From NCBI GenBank assembly GCA_963931525.1, contig OZ007023.1:372001-436000 (forward strand): a DNA stretch of 64,000 nucleotides, read 5' to 3'. This DNA comes from Fimenecus sp900545625 (GTDB lineage Bacteria > Bacillota > Clostridia > Oscillospirales > Acutalibacteraceae). The translations under genes were made by a program, and so were the position numbers. A model generated the notes under the pieces. The model saw only the letters and a program-made list of their open reading frames with translations, did not search any database and was not told where the DNA came from. Below are positions 1 to 7,950 of this stretch, one piece after another (positions within the stretch are counted from its first letter, which is position 1; every line of letters starts with the position of its first letter).

Positions 1-882
1 ATCCTGCACCGCGAAGGCGTAGGGCTCCAAATAGTTTTCCCCCGCTTTCCGGGCGCAAAGCCCCTGACGAACGAGCTCCCCGATGATCTGCGATGCGATC
101 TGCTCCATTACTTCCGCCGCATTTTCATCCGCCGGCGACTGCAAGAGTGAAAGCAGCCGTTCGGGAACTTGCGGCAACATCCCCGTCTCGCGTGCGGCGC
201 GGAACTGCCACTTATAAAACGGGCTGTACCGCCGCGCAAGCAGAAAGAGCAGGTGCAGCGCGTGCGTCACAAATTCGTTGCGTGCGAGCGCCGCCGCGCC
301 CGGCTCGCCGTGGCGCAGGCAGCGGCTGAAATTATACTGCCCGCTTTGCGCCGCCAAGCTCAGGGCTGCGGCGATCTTTTTGCGCCGCACATCCTCCGGG
401 TAGCCCTGCAAAAGCGTTTCGCGGATCGCGGAAAACGCGCCCGCGCCGTCGTAAAATACCGCGCCGTTGGAGGCGTTCGCCAGCGCGTATTCGGGCGTGT
501 AGAGCCATTCCTCGTTCGTTTCGGGCGCGCGCGGGAGGCCGATGAGCGTGCGGTAAAAATCCGAAATGCGGAACACACCGACGCGGCTGTTGCCGTAAAT
601 GCTGTGCTGCTGCATTTTGACGCCGAGAAATTCCCGCGGCAATTTATTATATGCGCGCATCAGGCGGAAACCGAACTCGGCATCCGCTTCGTCGGTCAGC
701 CAAAAGCAAAAGCCCGCCTCAAAATCGTGGTCGTGCGAAAGATCGTCGTCATAGCCGAAGCACTCCGAACCCAACCCCGCAAGCCCTGCCGCCACACGGG
801 TTTTCTCTGCGGCAAAGTCGTTTTCCAAAAGCGGGATGCCGTAGGCTTCAAAATAGCGGCGCGAAAGCTCAAGACCCTGCAT
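1..882 (-). CDS. DUF4037 nucleotidyltransferase-like protein (3' end off window)
   Basis: About 294 residues are visible; the C-terminus runs off the left edge. A nucleotidyltransferase-like signature lies at about residues 38-53 (GS followed by YDDDLSHDHDF), the metal-binding pattern of the pol-beta superfamily found in DUF4037 proteins. The rest is helical with no membrane segment or signal peptide. The ATG start at 882 overlaps the 3' end of the upstream TPR gene by 14 nt, which suggests translational coupling. The family has no settled substrate; a nucleotidyl-transfer role is inferred from the motif only. It may work with the TPR partner. Confidence 0.75.
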   Translation of the reverse strand, partial: MQGLELSRRYFEAYGIPLLENDFAAEKTRVAAGLAGLGSECFGYDDDLSHDHDFEAGFCFWLTDEADAEFGFRLMRAYNKLPREFLGVKMQQHSIYGNSRVGVFRISDFYRTLIGLPRAPETNEEWLYTPEYALANASNGAVFYDGAGAFSAIRETLLQGYPEDVRRKKIAAALSLAAQSGQYNFSRCLRHGEPGAAALARNEFVTHALHLLFLLARRYSPFYKWQFRAARETGMLPQVPERLLSLLQSPADENAAEVMEQIASQIIGELVRQGLCARKAGENYLEPYAFAVQD

Positions 883-1702
883 AGATGCGATCCGCCCTTT
901 CGTCGAGATCCTTGCGGACCTTGAAAAATCCATAGTAGCCGAACGCCTGCGCCGCCTTGCGGCAGACAAAGGCATAGTAGCCGTCGCGCACGGTGTGCTC
1001 ATCGTCGAGCAGTGCGAGCGCCTCGAAAAGCAGGGCTTCCACCTGCGCCTCGTCCCGCCCCGCGGCGGCGTACAGATCGGCTAAATTGATCTTCGTCACG
1101 GCGCGGTCGGGCTCGGTATGCCCGTTATGCTCCAAAATCGCATACGCGCGCTCATACAGTGCTTCGGCTTCGTCAAAACGTTCCAGTTCCGCAAGCGCGG
1201 TCGCCTTGTTATTGTAAAGCCCTGCAAGCTGCAAATCCTGCGCGGGCAGCTCCTTCTCATACACCGCTTCGGCGCGCGCATACAGCGTCAGCGCGCGTTC
1301 GGGGTCTCCGAACGCCTTGCAGGTCGTCGCCGCGTTCAAAAGGATCGTTGCGGCGGACACCAGCTGCCCGAGCCCGAGCGTGTCGATAAGCTCCAACCCG
1401 CGCTCCACGGCAGCCATCCCCCAGCCGCGGTCATTCGTCTTGCGCGCAAGCCCCATGATCTCGCTTTGCACCGAAAGCTCGCCGCGCTTATCCTTGAGCG
1501 CCGCAGCCTCGTCTATCCAATATTTCAGCAGCCGCTTCGCGCCGTCGTAGTCCTCACGGGCAAGCAGGCTGTCCAGTTTTTCCGTGATATTGGCGACGGG
1601 AATGTGCCCGTCGGGCGCTTCCGGGTCCGGGTAATAAAAATCCTTGCCCGAGCAAAGCGGGCAGGCGGGTTCCTTGTAGTCAAATGCATCGATCGAAGCC
1701 AT
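869..1702 (-). CDS. Tetratricopeptide-repeat protein partnered with DUF4037
   Basis: 277 residues. The N-terminus carries a CPLC pair (residues 14-17) that could form half of a zinc knuckle. Residues about 75-220 are repeated helical hairpins of TPR type (for example YNNKATALAELERFDEAEAL), suggesting a protein-interaction scaffold. The open frame extends further upstream, but that part is low-complexity and crosses the promoter, so the ATG at 1702, giving MASIDAF, is preferred. It is first in a two-gene unit with the DUF4037 gene and overlaps it by 14 nt. No signal peptide. The function is unknown. Confidence 0.75.
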   Translation of the reverse strand: MASIDAFDYKEPACPLCSGKDFYYPDPEAPDGHIPVANITEKLDSLLAREDYDGAKRLLKYWIDEAAALKDKRGELSVQSEIMGLARKTNDRGWGMAAVERGLELIDTLGLGQLVSAATILLNAATTCKAFGDPERALTLYARAEAVYEKELPAQDLQLAGLYNNKATALAELERFDEAEALYERAYAILEHNGHTEPDRAVTKINLADLYAAAGRDEAQVEALLFEALALLDDEHTVRDGYYAFVCRKAAQAFGYYGFFKVRKDLDERADRIYAGS

Positions 1703-1811
1703 AGTATTTTTCGCGCCCTGCGGCGCGCTCCTTTCCGATGTTTTGCAGCTTTGCGTGCCCTCTGCGCATCTTTGTAAACGCGACCCACGGGCTTGGCTTT
1801 TTCCGCCTTTC

Positions 1812-1840
1812 ATCATACCGAATTTTTCCCGGTTTGTCAA
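1812..1840 (-). promoter_or_regulatory. SigA-type promoter of TPR/DUF4037 unit
   Basis: On the minus strand: -35 TTGACA (1835-1840), a 17-nt spacer and -10 TATGAT (1812-1817), about 110 nt upstream of the TPR start. Confidence 0.8.
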
Positions 1841-1986
1841 TAAATGGTAATAGGAACTTTTACTGATAAGTGTAGGGAAAACCAATCCTTATAGCAATCC
1901 GCATCTTTATAAGGACGCGCTTTTTGGGATACCTAAAAGCCCCTGCCAAAACAGGGATCATCCCTTACCGTGTGGGAAGCATAAAA

Positions 1987-2577
1987 TCATGCTTCCTGCC
2001 CCGCATCTCCCGCTTGGCTCGATTTTTGCTGCTTTTGCGCTACTACGGCATCCAGATTATCCAAAACGAACTGCTGTGCCGCTCGACTATAAAAAATCCC
2101 CGTATAGATTCCGCTTTTCCCCTCTCTTCGCTCCTCCGTAATGCCGAGCCGCGCGCCGTCGGGCGTTGGATGGCGCACGGTTTTCCCGTCTGAACGAACA
2201 GCCGTTGAAAGCGCACCGAGTTCAATCATCCAGGCCAAAAGATCCTTATAGCTCAATTTTTGCATGGCCGTCTCGTCGATCAGTGCATTGATGCGTCGCG
2301 TTATTTCGCTGACAGATATAGGTGTTTCTGAAAACCGAAACTTCTCCCGTGATTCTTGGCTGAGTTGAAACGGCGCCTTCTTGGTCTGCTTTTTGCGTTC
2401 TCTGCCGTTTTCATCGAGTTGCCTTAAAACATCCGCAACATAGAATAGGCAGCGGGATATTCGCACATCGTTGATAACCTCAGTCTCCGGGACGGCCTGC
2501 CCCGTCAAGGGGTTGATGCCGTTTGCTAAGTGTTCTACATAGGTTCTTGCACGCTTGATCTTGTCTGCTTCGTTCAT
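1987..2577 (-). CDS. Conserved-looking hypothetical protein, 196 aa
   Basis: Soluble and highly charged. Good Shine-Dalgarno sequence (AGGGGAG) before the ATG. The N-terminal half begins NGINPLTGQAVPETEVI and the C-terminal half (about 95-185) resembles a small winged-helix-like fold ending in a FYSRAAQQFVLDNLDAV motif. I do not recognise the family. A role in regulation is possible but unsupported. It is monocistronic with its own promoter. A short inverted repeat (GGAAGCAT/ATGCTTCC) straddles the stop codon and might contribute to termination. Confidence 0.6.
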   Translation of the reverse strand: MNEADKIKRARTYVEHLANGINPLTGQAVPETEVINDVRISRCLFYVADVLRQLDENGRERKKQTKKAPFQLSQESREKFRFSETPISVSEITRRINALIDETAMQKLSYKDLLAWMIELGALSTAVRSDGKTVRHPTPDGARLGITEERREGKSGIYTGIFYSRAAQQFVLDNLDAVVAQKQQKSSQAGDAGQEA

Positions 2578-2694
2578 AGTTTCTCCCCTCGCTTAGGCAA
2601 TCTGCATTGCTTTGCAACGCCGCTTTCTTTTGCCGTTTGCTTTTTTCATACCGAACGGATGCAACACGAAAACCCCTTGTTCCGTTCCGGTTTC

Positions 2695-2723
2695 ATTATA
2701 CACTTTCAAAGGCACAAATGCAA
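2695..2723 (-). promoter_or_regulatory. Promoter of the 196-aa hypothetical gene
   Basis: Minus strand: -35 TTGCAT (2718-2723), 17-nt spacer, -10 TATAAT (2695-2700). The implied leader is about 110 nt. Confidence 0.7.
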
Positions 2724-2770
2724 ACCCCGAACCGCTTTGCGCAGCGGGATTTCATCCGCGCAATCTTTGA

Positions 2771-2799
2771 TTTACTTTTCCCGAAAAATGTAGTATAGT
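2771..2799 (+). promoter_or_regulatory. Likely promoter of the glycerophosphodiesterase operon
   Basis: TTTACT (2771-2776), 17-nt spacer, TATAGT (2794-2799). An overlapping alternative is TTGATT at 2767 with TAGTAT at 2791 (18-nt spacing). Confidence 0.55.
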
Positions 2800-2856
2800 A
2801 GTATGCAGCAAATACGCTGTGCCGTCTGTGGACGGCCGGCATCGGGAGGTCTTGTT

Positions 2857-3750
2857 ATGAGTTCGGCATGGAAGAAGCTTGCCATGGCGGGTATGGCTGC
2901 CGTCGCGTCCAGTGCGCTCGGCGGGGTCATTTACCGCCGCATGCGCTACCAGAAGATCAAGCCAAAGCCCTTAAAGGCATTTGACGAGCTGCGCCCCGAC
3001 GACACGCGCGAGCTGCATTTGACCGCGCACCGCGGGCTTTCCGCCGTCTTCCCCGAAAATACCGCCGAAGCGTTCACGGCGGCGGGCAAAGCGGGCTTTT
3101 ACGCGATCGAGTGCGACACGCACTGCACGACGGACGGCGTTTGGGTGGTGCTGCACGACGGGCAGATCAAGACCATGTTTGACGGCACGGGCGACGTAAA
3201 AAGCTATTCCTACCCCGAAATGCTCGAAAAGAAAATGGTCAACGGCGCGAACATCGAAAATTACCCCGACGCGCGCATCTGCACCTTGCAGGAGTACATC
3301 GACATCTGCAAGGCCTATGGCTGCCGCCCGATGATCGAGGTCAAGGACCGGCGGATCGAGAAAACGCAGTCGCTTTATGACCTGCTCGTGCAAAACGACA
3401 TCCTCAAAAGCTGTATCATCATTTCGTTCCACATCTCGGTGCTGCGCGCGCTTCGCGAGATCGACCAAGCCCTTGAAATGTGGTATCTTGTGGAATACAT
3501 CACCGACAGGAAGATCGCCGCCGCCAAAGAGATCAACGCCGGCGTGGCGTTTTGCGCGCAGTACAATTCCCCGCGCCCCGAGGCGATCGGGAAGATCCAC
3601 GACGCGGGCCTTACCGCCGCGTGCTGGACGGTAGACTCCAAAGAACTTCTGGAAAAGATGATGGATGCAGGCGTGCACTATGTCACGACCAACTCCATTT
3701 TGCCCTGCGCTGCGGCGCGGGAAAAAGTCTCGACCGCGGAGAATAGATAA
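2857..3750 (+). CDS. Glycerophosphodiester phosphodiesterase family protein
   Basis: 297 residues. It hydrolyses glycerophosphodiesters to an alcohol and glycerol-3-phosphate (family role). The GDPD signature is complete: HRG at 58-60, E85 and D87 in the ECDTH segment, and the LHD histidine at 100, on a TIM-barrel length. The N-terminus (residues 8-26) is a hydrophobic Ala-rich stretch that probably anchors it to the membrane. The ATG at 2857 is preferred over an ATG 54 nt upstream because GGGAGG lies 7 nt before it. Only 3 nt separate it from the downstream walJ-like gene, so they are cotranscribed. Confidence 0.9.
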   Translation: MSSAWKKLAMAGMAAVASSALGGVIYRRMRYQKIKPKPLKAFDELRPDDTRELHLTAHRGLSAVFPENTAEAFTAAGKAGFYAIECDTHCTTDGVWVVLHDGQIKTMFDGTGDVKSYSYPEMLEKKMVNGANIENYPDARICTLQEYIDICKAYGCRPMIEVKDRRIEKTQSLYDLLVQNDILKSCIIISFHISVLRALREIDQALEMWYLVEYITDRKIAAAKEINAGVAFCAQYNSPRPEAIGKIHDAGLTAACWTVDSKELLEKMMDAGVHYVTTNSILPCAAAREKVSTAENR

Positions 3751-3753
3751 TTT

Positions 3754-4557
3754 ATGACTACATTTTGTCCCCTGTTTTCTTCCAGCAAAGGCAATTCTAT
3801 TTACATCGGCGCAGAGGGCGGCGGCGTGCTTGTGGACGTCGGGCGTTCCTGCCGCCAAACGGAAGCGGCGCTGCACAACATCGGCGTTGCACCCGACAGC
3901 ATCCGCGCGGTATTCGTTACGCATGAGCATACCGACCATGTCGCGGGGCTGCGCGTATTTGCCGCAAAATACGATACGCCCGTTTATGCGACGCCGGGTA
4001 CCCTGGAGGCTCTCGACGATATGCGTGTTTTAGACGGGCGCTTTGACGCGTTCGTCTTGGGTGAAGCGGGCACGGACTGCGGCGCGCTGTTCGTGCAGTC
4101 GTTTTGCACCCCGCACGACAGCCGCGAGAGCTGCGGCTATGTACTCACGGCGGAGGACGGTTCGCGCGTTGCCGTTGCGACAGACCTCGGGGAGATGACC
4201 GACACGGTGCTTTCGGCGATCCGCGGCTGTGAGACCGTGCTGCTCGAATCCAACCACGATGTGCGGATGCTCCAAAGCAACCCGCAGTACCCGTATCCGC
4301 TCAAAAACCGCATTCTCGGTACGCATGGGCACCTGTGCAACGAAGCGTGCGCCGAAGCTGCCTGCACGCTGGTGGAAAGCGGGACGCAGCATCTGTTTTT
4401 AGGACATTTAAGCGAGCAAAATAACCTCCCCGCGCTCGCGTACCGCGTGACGTCGGACGCGCTTCAGGCGCGCGGCGCGCAAGCGGATGTGGATTTCACC
4501 CTCACGGTGGCAAGCCCCGTTTGGGCACAAAAGGCGGTGCAGCTGTGCTCGCGGTAA
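3754..4557 (+). CDS. walJ: MBL-fold hydrolase, WalJ/YycJ family
   Basis: 267 residues. A metallo-beta-lactamase fold with the HEHTDH zinc motif at 57-62; further metal ligands are D190-type and the GTHGHL and FLGHLSE segments near the C-terminus. YycJ/WalJ proteins are 5'-3' exonuclease-like DNA enzymes implicated in mismatch repair. The N-terminal FSSSKGNS motif is typical of the family. It overlaps rlmH by 13 nt; in Bacillus walJ also lies close to rlmH, which supports the assignment. Confidence 0.82.
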   Translation: MTTFCPLFSSSKGNSIYIGAEGGGVLVDVGRSCRQTEAALHNIGVAPDSIRAVFVTHEHTDHVAGLRVFAAKYDTPVYATPGTLEALDDMRVLDGRFDAFVLGEAGTDCGALFVQSFCTPHDSRESCGYVLTAEDGSRVAVATDLGEMTDTVLSAIRGCETVLLESNHDVRMLQSNPQYPYPLKNRILGTHGHLCNEACAEAACTLVESGTQHLFLGHLSEQNNLPALAYRVTSDALQARGAQADVDFTLTVASPVWAQKAVQLCSR

Positions 4558-5027
4558 CGATTTTGGCGCTCGGCAAATGCAAAGAGCGGTATATGCGCGA
4601 CTTTTGCGCCGAATACGAAAAACGGCTCTCGGCATTTTGCCGCCTGCGGACGGTCGAGCTTACCCCCGAACCGCTGCCCGAAAGCCCCTCGGAAGCGCAG
4701 ATCCAAAAAGCGCTTGACCGCGAGGGCGCGCAGATCCTGGCAAAAATCCCGAAAAGCGCTTATGTATTTGCGCTGTGCATTGAGGGCAAAACGCTTTCCA
4801 GCGAAGCGTTTAGTCAAAAAATGTCTGTGCTCGCTTTGGACGGCAAAAGCGAGCTTGTTTTTGTGCTCGGCAGCTCTTATGGGCTGTCCGACGAGGTCAA
4901 GCGGCGGGCGGATTTCCGGCTTTCGATGTCCGAAATGACCTTTCCGCACAGGCTTGCACGCGTGATGCTCTTAGAGCAGATCTACCGCGCGTTCCAAATC
5001 CAAAACGGCGGGAAATACCATAAGTAG
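4545..5027 (+). CDS. rlmH: 23S rRNA (pseudouridine1915-N3)-methyltransferase RlmH
   Basis: 160 residues, the usual RlmH length. A SPOUT-class methyltransferase that uses SAM to modify helix 69 of 23S rRNA. The knot-loop glycine motif is present as VLGSSYGLS (families usually have GGxxG), and the C-terminus has the diagnostic FPHRLARVMLLEQIYRA and ends YHK. The GTG start at 4545 is chosen because it gives the canonical N-terminus (LAVTILALGK) and has AAGGCGG 7 nt upstream. It overlaps walJ by 13 nt. Confidence 0.93.
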   Translation: MLAVTILALGKCKERYMRDFCAEYEKRLSAFCRLRTVELTPEPLPESPSEAQIQKALDREGAQILAKIPKSAYVFALCIEGKTLSSEAFSQKMSVLALDGKSELVFVLGSSYGLSDEVKRRADFRLSMSEMTFPHRLARVMLLEQIYRAFQIQNGGKYHK

Positions 5028-5354
5028 ATGTTAGATGTTAGACGTTAGATATTAGACATGGTGCGGGCGGGTTTTCTGCGCGACCGAAAGTTAGCCCCGC
5101 CCCTACAACTACAGACTATCTTTCTTCCGCGCAGCCGCGGCAATGCGTGAAACCTGCCTAACCGCTTCTGATTTCTAACGTCTAACCTCTGAACGCAGCC
5201 CCCGCCCTACGATTCGCACAGGTCTTCGGCTTTTCGCAAAACCTCCCTATCGCACATCTAAAACCTAACATCTACCGTCTAAAACGGACAAATTTTGTTT
5301 GCCGTGCGTCTTACTTTACAGAAACCGAATTCTGAAGTTTGAAAGGGGATCACG
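5028..5354 (+). repeat. Intergenic TTAGAT-like tracts and degenerate GTAG hairpins
   Basis: No gene seen. TTAGAT/TTAGAC words occur just after rlmH (5028-5055), at about 5171-5190 and about 5256-5284, the last running into TCTAAAACGGACA. A degenerate GC-rich hairpin half with a GTAG head reads on the minus strand near 5060-5104 (GTAGGGGCGGGG with CCCGCCC opposite), and another half-site is near 5205-5216. The same words recur at about 24.2-24.7, 54.7-55.0, 57.1 and 61.1 kb. Confidence 0.7.
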
Positions 5355-6230
5355 ATGAAATTTCAAAACGTGGCGATCTGCGATCTGCGCAGCTACAACA
5401 CGCCCGAAGCCGCTTCGTCGGTCGAGGCGGTGCACAACGCGGCGCTGGTGATCCTGCCGAAAAACTGTGACGAGCAGACCCGCGCGGCACTTGCGAAAAT
5501 CGACATGAAAAACGTCGCGTCCACTGTCTATGCGGACGCGGACACCACCTTGCTCACGTTCAACGGCGAAACGGTTTTGAGCGACAACAACCTGCCCGAC
5601 GGCGACAGCATTTGCATCATCAACGGCACCGCCGTCATTCTGCCGCTTTCCGAAAACAAACAGGTTTCGTTGATCGTCAACGGCAAAGCGGTCTGTGACA
5701 AGGGCAGCCGAAACGGCGGGCAAATCAATCTGTTATGCGTCAACGGCAAGGTAGATACCATTGATCTTTCCGGCGTGGAATTTTTGCAGGAAGGGGCGAT
5801 CCTGCCCGCCGAACGCTTTTTAGGCGACGGCAAGAACCGCTACTACGGCAAACTCGTTTTTGTGCAGGCGGTCCCCGCAGAGGCGCACGGTGAAATAATG
5901 GCAAATCTGGTCGTGGCGCATCCGAGCGTGCAGAAAAGCGCGCTTTCTTTAAGCGCGGGCGAAGTCGTGTACTCGAATACAGACGGCGCTATCCTTTTTA
6001 AAAAGGATCTGCCCGAATTCCGCGTGACCAAAACGCTTTTGGAAAATGTCCCCGGCAAGCTCGTGCTGATGGACATTGCGAAGCTCTATATCGAAAAGGA
6101 CGTGACCGCCGAGCTGCTGCTCGAAAAGGTCTGTCTGATCGCAGATGTTGCGCAGATCCGCGCGACTAAGGAGACCTTTGACGTGGTGCAGCTCTTGGCG
6201 CACGACGTCGCAAAGATTCGGAGACGATGA
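5355..6230 (+). CDS. Hypothetical protein preceding an ECF sigma factor
   Basis: 291 residues, ATG with AAAGGGGA upstream. No membrane segment or signal peptide. Rich in short beta repeats with Asn-Gly turns (FNGETVL, INGTAVI, VNGKAVC, VNGKVDT), suggesting a beta-helical or stacked-beta fold such as bactofilin-like or DUF4097-like proteins. I do not recognise the family. Its stop overlaps the sigma start by 4 nt (ATGA), so the two are coupled; a role in sensing or as a sigma partner is inference only. Confidence 0.65.
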   Translation: MKFQNVAICDLRSYNTPEAASSVEAVHNAALVILPKNCDEQTRAALAKIDMKNVASTVYADADTTLLTFNGETVLSDNNLPDGDSICIINGTAVILPLSENKQVSLIVNGKAVCDKGSRNGGQINLLCVNGKVDTIDLSGVEFLQEGAILPAERFLGDGKNRYYGKLVFVQAVPAEAHGEIMANLVVAHPSVQKSALSLSAGEVVYSNTDGAILFKKDLPEFRVTKTLLENVPGKLVLMDIAKLYIEKDVTAELLLEKVCLIADVAQIRATKETFDVVQLLAHDVAKIRRR

Positions 6231-6733
6231 ACGCGCAGGAAAAAAACGAAGCGTTTGACACGGTTTACGACGCGCTGTTTTCGGACGTGTTCGCCTATTT
6301 CAACGTCTGCTTCGGCGCGCAGGAGGCGGAAGACCTCGCGCAGGAGATCTTCCTGCGGGTATGGCGCGCGATCGACGGCGGCAAGGTCCCGGAGAATTGG
6401 CGCGCATGGGTATTCCGCTGCGCGGTGAACCTGAAAAACGACTTCTTGCGGCGTGCTTATGCTTCGCGCGAGACGCAGCCGCTCGACGAAGCACAGCAAG
6501 ACCTTTCCGCCGCGCCCGACGATATGACACGCCTGGCGGTACAGCGCGCGTTTGCGGCGCTGCCTAAAGACTGTGCCGAGCTGCTGACTTTGAAAAGCTT
6601 CGGCTTTAAAAGCGAAGAGATCGGGGCGATGCTCGGCGTGACGGCTTCTGCCGTGCGCACGCGGCTGCAAAAGGCGAAGGGCTTATTTTCAGAATATCTG
6701 GAACGGGAGGAAAAGGCGGATGAACCAGCATGA
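6227..6733 (+). CDS. RNA polymerase ECF-type sigma factor
   Basis: 168 residues. The sigma-70 region 2 core lies at about 10-80 (AQEAEDLAQEIFLRVWRAI, then WRAWVFRCAVNLKNDFLRR) and region 4 helix-turn-helix at about 105-160 (LPKDCAELLTLKSFGFKSEE, then GVTASAVRTRLQKAKG). No extra domain. It overlaps the gene before (4 nt) and after (14 nt), so the three are translated as a unit. It probably directs transcription of its own operon or an envelope/stress regulon; no target is evident in the window. Confidence 0.88.
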   Translation: MNAQEKNEAFDTVYDALFSDVFAYFNVCFGAQEAEDLAQEIFLRVWRAIDGGKVPENWRAWVFRCAVNLKNDFLRRAYASRETQPLDEAQQDLSAAPDDMTRLAVQRAFAALPKDCAELLTLKSFGFKSEEIGAMLGVTASAVRTRLQKAKGLFSEYLEREEKADEPA

Positions 6734-6920
6734 TACGGACGCATTACTGAAAACGGCGGTGGACGCCTACCGCCCGAGCACACGCATTTTCGAGCGGGTA
6801 CGCACACGCATTCGGCGGGAACACGGCGGCGTGAAGGTGCTGTTCGTCAGCGCCGACAGCGCCAAGATCCTCGAAAAGGTGTTCAAAAAATATGACGCGT
6901 GGATGCAGAAAATCGCGTAA
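6720..6920 (+). CDS. Small ECF-operon protein, 66 aa
   Basis: It overlaps the sigma gene by 14 nt, the position usually held by an anti-sigma factor. It has no transmembrane helix and no zinc-binding HxxxCxxC motif. The N-terminal part (DALLKTAVDAYRPSTRIFERVR) resembles the start of anti-sigma/DUF3379-like proteins, after which the frame ends early. It could be a truncated anti-sigma or a small cytosolic modulator. Confidence 0.55.
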   Translation: MNQHDTDALLKTAVDAYRPSTRIFERVRTRIRREHGGVKVLFVSADSAKILEKVFKKYDAWMQKIA

Positions 6921-6940
6921 CGCGCAGGTAAATAAACGTA

Positions 6941-6975
6941 GAGCGGCAATCTGATTTCGGCTTGCCGCTCTCAGA
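6941..6975 (+). terminator. Hairpin after the ECF cassette
   Basis: Stem AGAGCGGCAA / TTGCCGCTCT around a 12-nt loop. There is no immediate T-run (a TTTTT lies about 20 nt later), so it may be a weak terminator or RNA-stabilising hairpin. Confidence 0.4.
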
Positions 6976-6994
6976 TTGTCAATTCAGTCTTTTT

Positions 6995-7176
6995 CCTCCC
7001 TCTGACGAGGGAGGTGGCACGCGCTTTGCGCGTGACGGAGGGAGAGAATCAGTGAAATATTAAGGTTTTCGACTACCCCAAGGCTTACTTCGCTCGACAG
7101 CCGCTGGCGGCGGCCGTCCCTTTGTCGCTTCGCGACATTTCCCCGCACTGCGGGGAATCACCCCTGACAAGGGGAG
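6995..7176 (+). repeat. Multi-hairpin dispersed element, copy 1
   Basis: About 180 bp made of successive small palindromes: CCTCCCTC/GAGGGAGG, ACGCGC/GCGCGT, GCCGC/GCGGC, a TCGC/GCGA core, CCCCGCA/TGCGGGG and a final CCCC/GGGG hairpin. The same element, about 90% identical by eye, lies inverted at 53039-53238, and a rearranged variant at 57180-57405. No coding potential. Confidence 0.85.
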
Positions 7177-7203
7177 CAAAGCCCCTTTTTTGACACACTC
7201 TAA

Positions 7204-7242
7204 GGGCAGCAAGCCGAAATCGGCTTGCTGCCCTCTTTTCTT
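7204..7242 (+). terminator. Intrinsic terminator
   Basis: Stem GGGCAGCAAGCCGA/TCGGCTTGCTGCCC with a 2-nt to 4-nt loop, followed on the + strand by CTCTTTTCTT. It would terminate + strand transcripts from the ECF cassette before the convergent dehydratase-family operon. Confidence 0.75.
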
Positions 7243-7260
7243 ATCTTTTACCCGCAGGCT

Positions 7261-7950
7261 TTACATCCCCGCGCGTTTGAAATGCAGCTCGCGCATCCCC
7301 TCCACCTCATCACAAACGGGCTTCAGCTTGCAGGTGCTGCAATCGAAGTTGACGCTGTTCATGATGTGATTGAGCGCTTCGGTCACGGCGTGATTTTTGA
7401 CTGCGATTTTTTCAAGGCTTGCATGGTCCAGCGTTTCATCGGTCAAAAACAGAATTTTTACGCCCTTGACTGCCGGGTTCTTGAGATACGCCCCGATCAG
7501 CAGATCCCCGACCTTTTCAAAGCTGATTCCGCCCTGCACAGCGGTTTTGCCCACGCGGACGGCCTCTTTGTGGCTTCGCGAGGCGGTACGCATCATATAC
7601 CCTTCCGGGAAGCAGTGGTATTTTGTATACTCGATCTTGCGGATCAAATCATAGGCTTCCTGCTCGTCTTTTGTGTCGTCAAGCCCGATCAGGCAGACCC
7701 TTGCAAAGCGCCTGCTGCCGTGTATAGCATAAAGCTCATCGCCGTAGACGCCGATGCCGTTTTCGACCGGCTCGGACGTGATAAGGTTGAAGCCGACGCC
7801 GTTTAATTCCACCGCCGTGTCCCGCTGCAAAATGACCTCGTTGCGCCCGATATCGCGCCACGCCTTTTCCGGCGTATACGGATAGTCGCGGCGCTTAGCC
7901 CCTTGCAGCAGGTCGGTCGTGTCCCGGATCAGATCCTTAAAGAAATCCAT
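7261..7950 (-). CDS. Orphan acetyl-CoA synthase (AcsB/CdhC)-like middle domain
   Basis: 229 residues. Residues about 30-195 resemble the middle region of the ACS subunit of CODH/ACS: the run MMRTASRSHKEAVRVGKTAV followed by GISFEKVGDLLI, and then VKILFLTDE, matches the ACS segment that contacts CoA. The end has CSTCKLKPVC, the start of the A-cluster cysteine set, but the protein stops about 16 residues later, before any fourth cysteine and without the C-terminal Cys-Gly-Cys region that holds nickel in ACS. So catalytic ACS activity is unlikely; a CoA-binding, [Fe-S] or chaperone-like role is inferred. It is last in the CooC/dehydratase-family operon and its ATG overlaps the preceding TAA by 1 nt. 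Confidence 0.7.
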   Translation of the reverse strand: MDFFKDLIRDTTDLLQGAKRRDYPYTPEKAWRDIGRNEVILQRDTAVELNGVGFNLITSEPVENGIGVYGDELYAIHGSRRFARVCLIGLDDTKDEQEAYDLIRKIEYTKYHCFPEGYMMRTASRSHKEAVRVGKTAVQGGISFEKVGDLLIGAYLKNPAVKGVKILFLTDETLDHASLEKIAVKNHAVTEALNHIMNSVNFDCSTCKLKPVCDEVEGMRELHFKRAGM

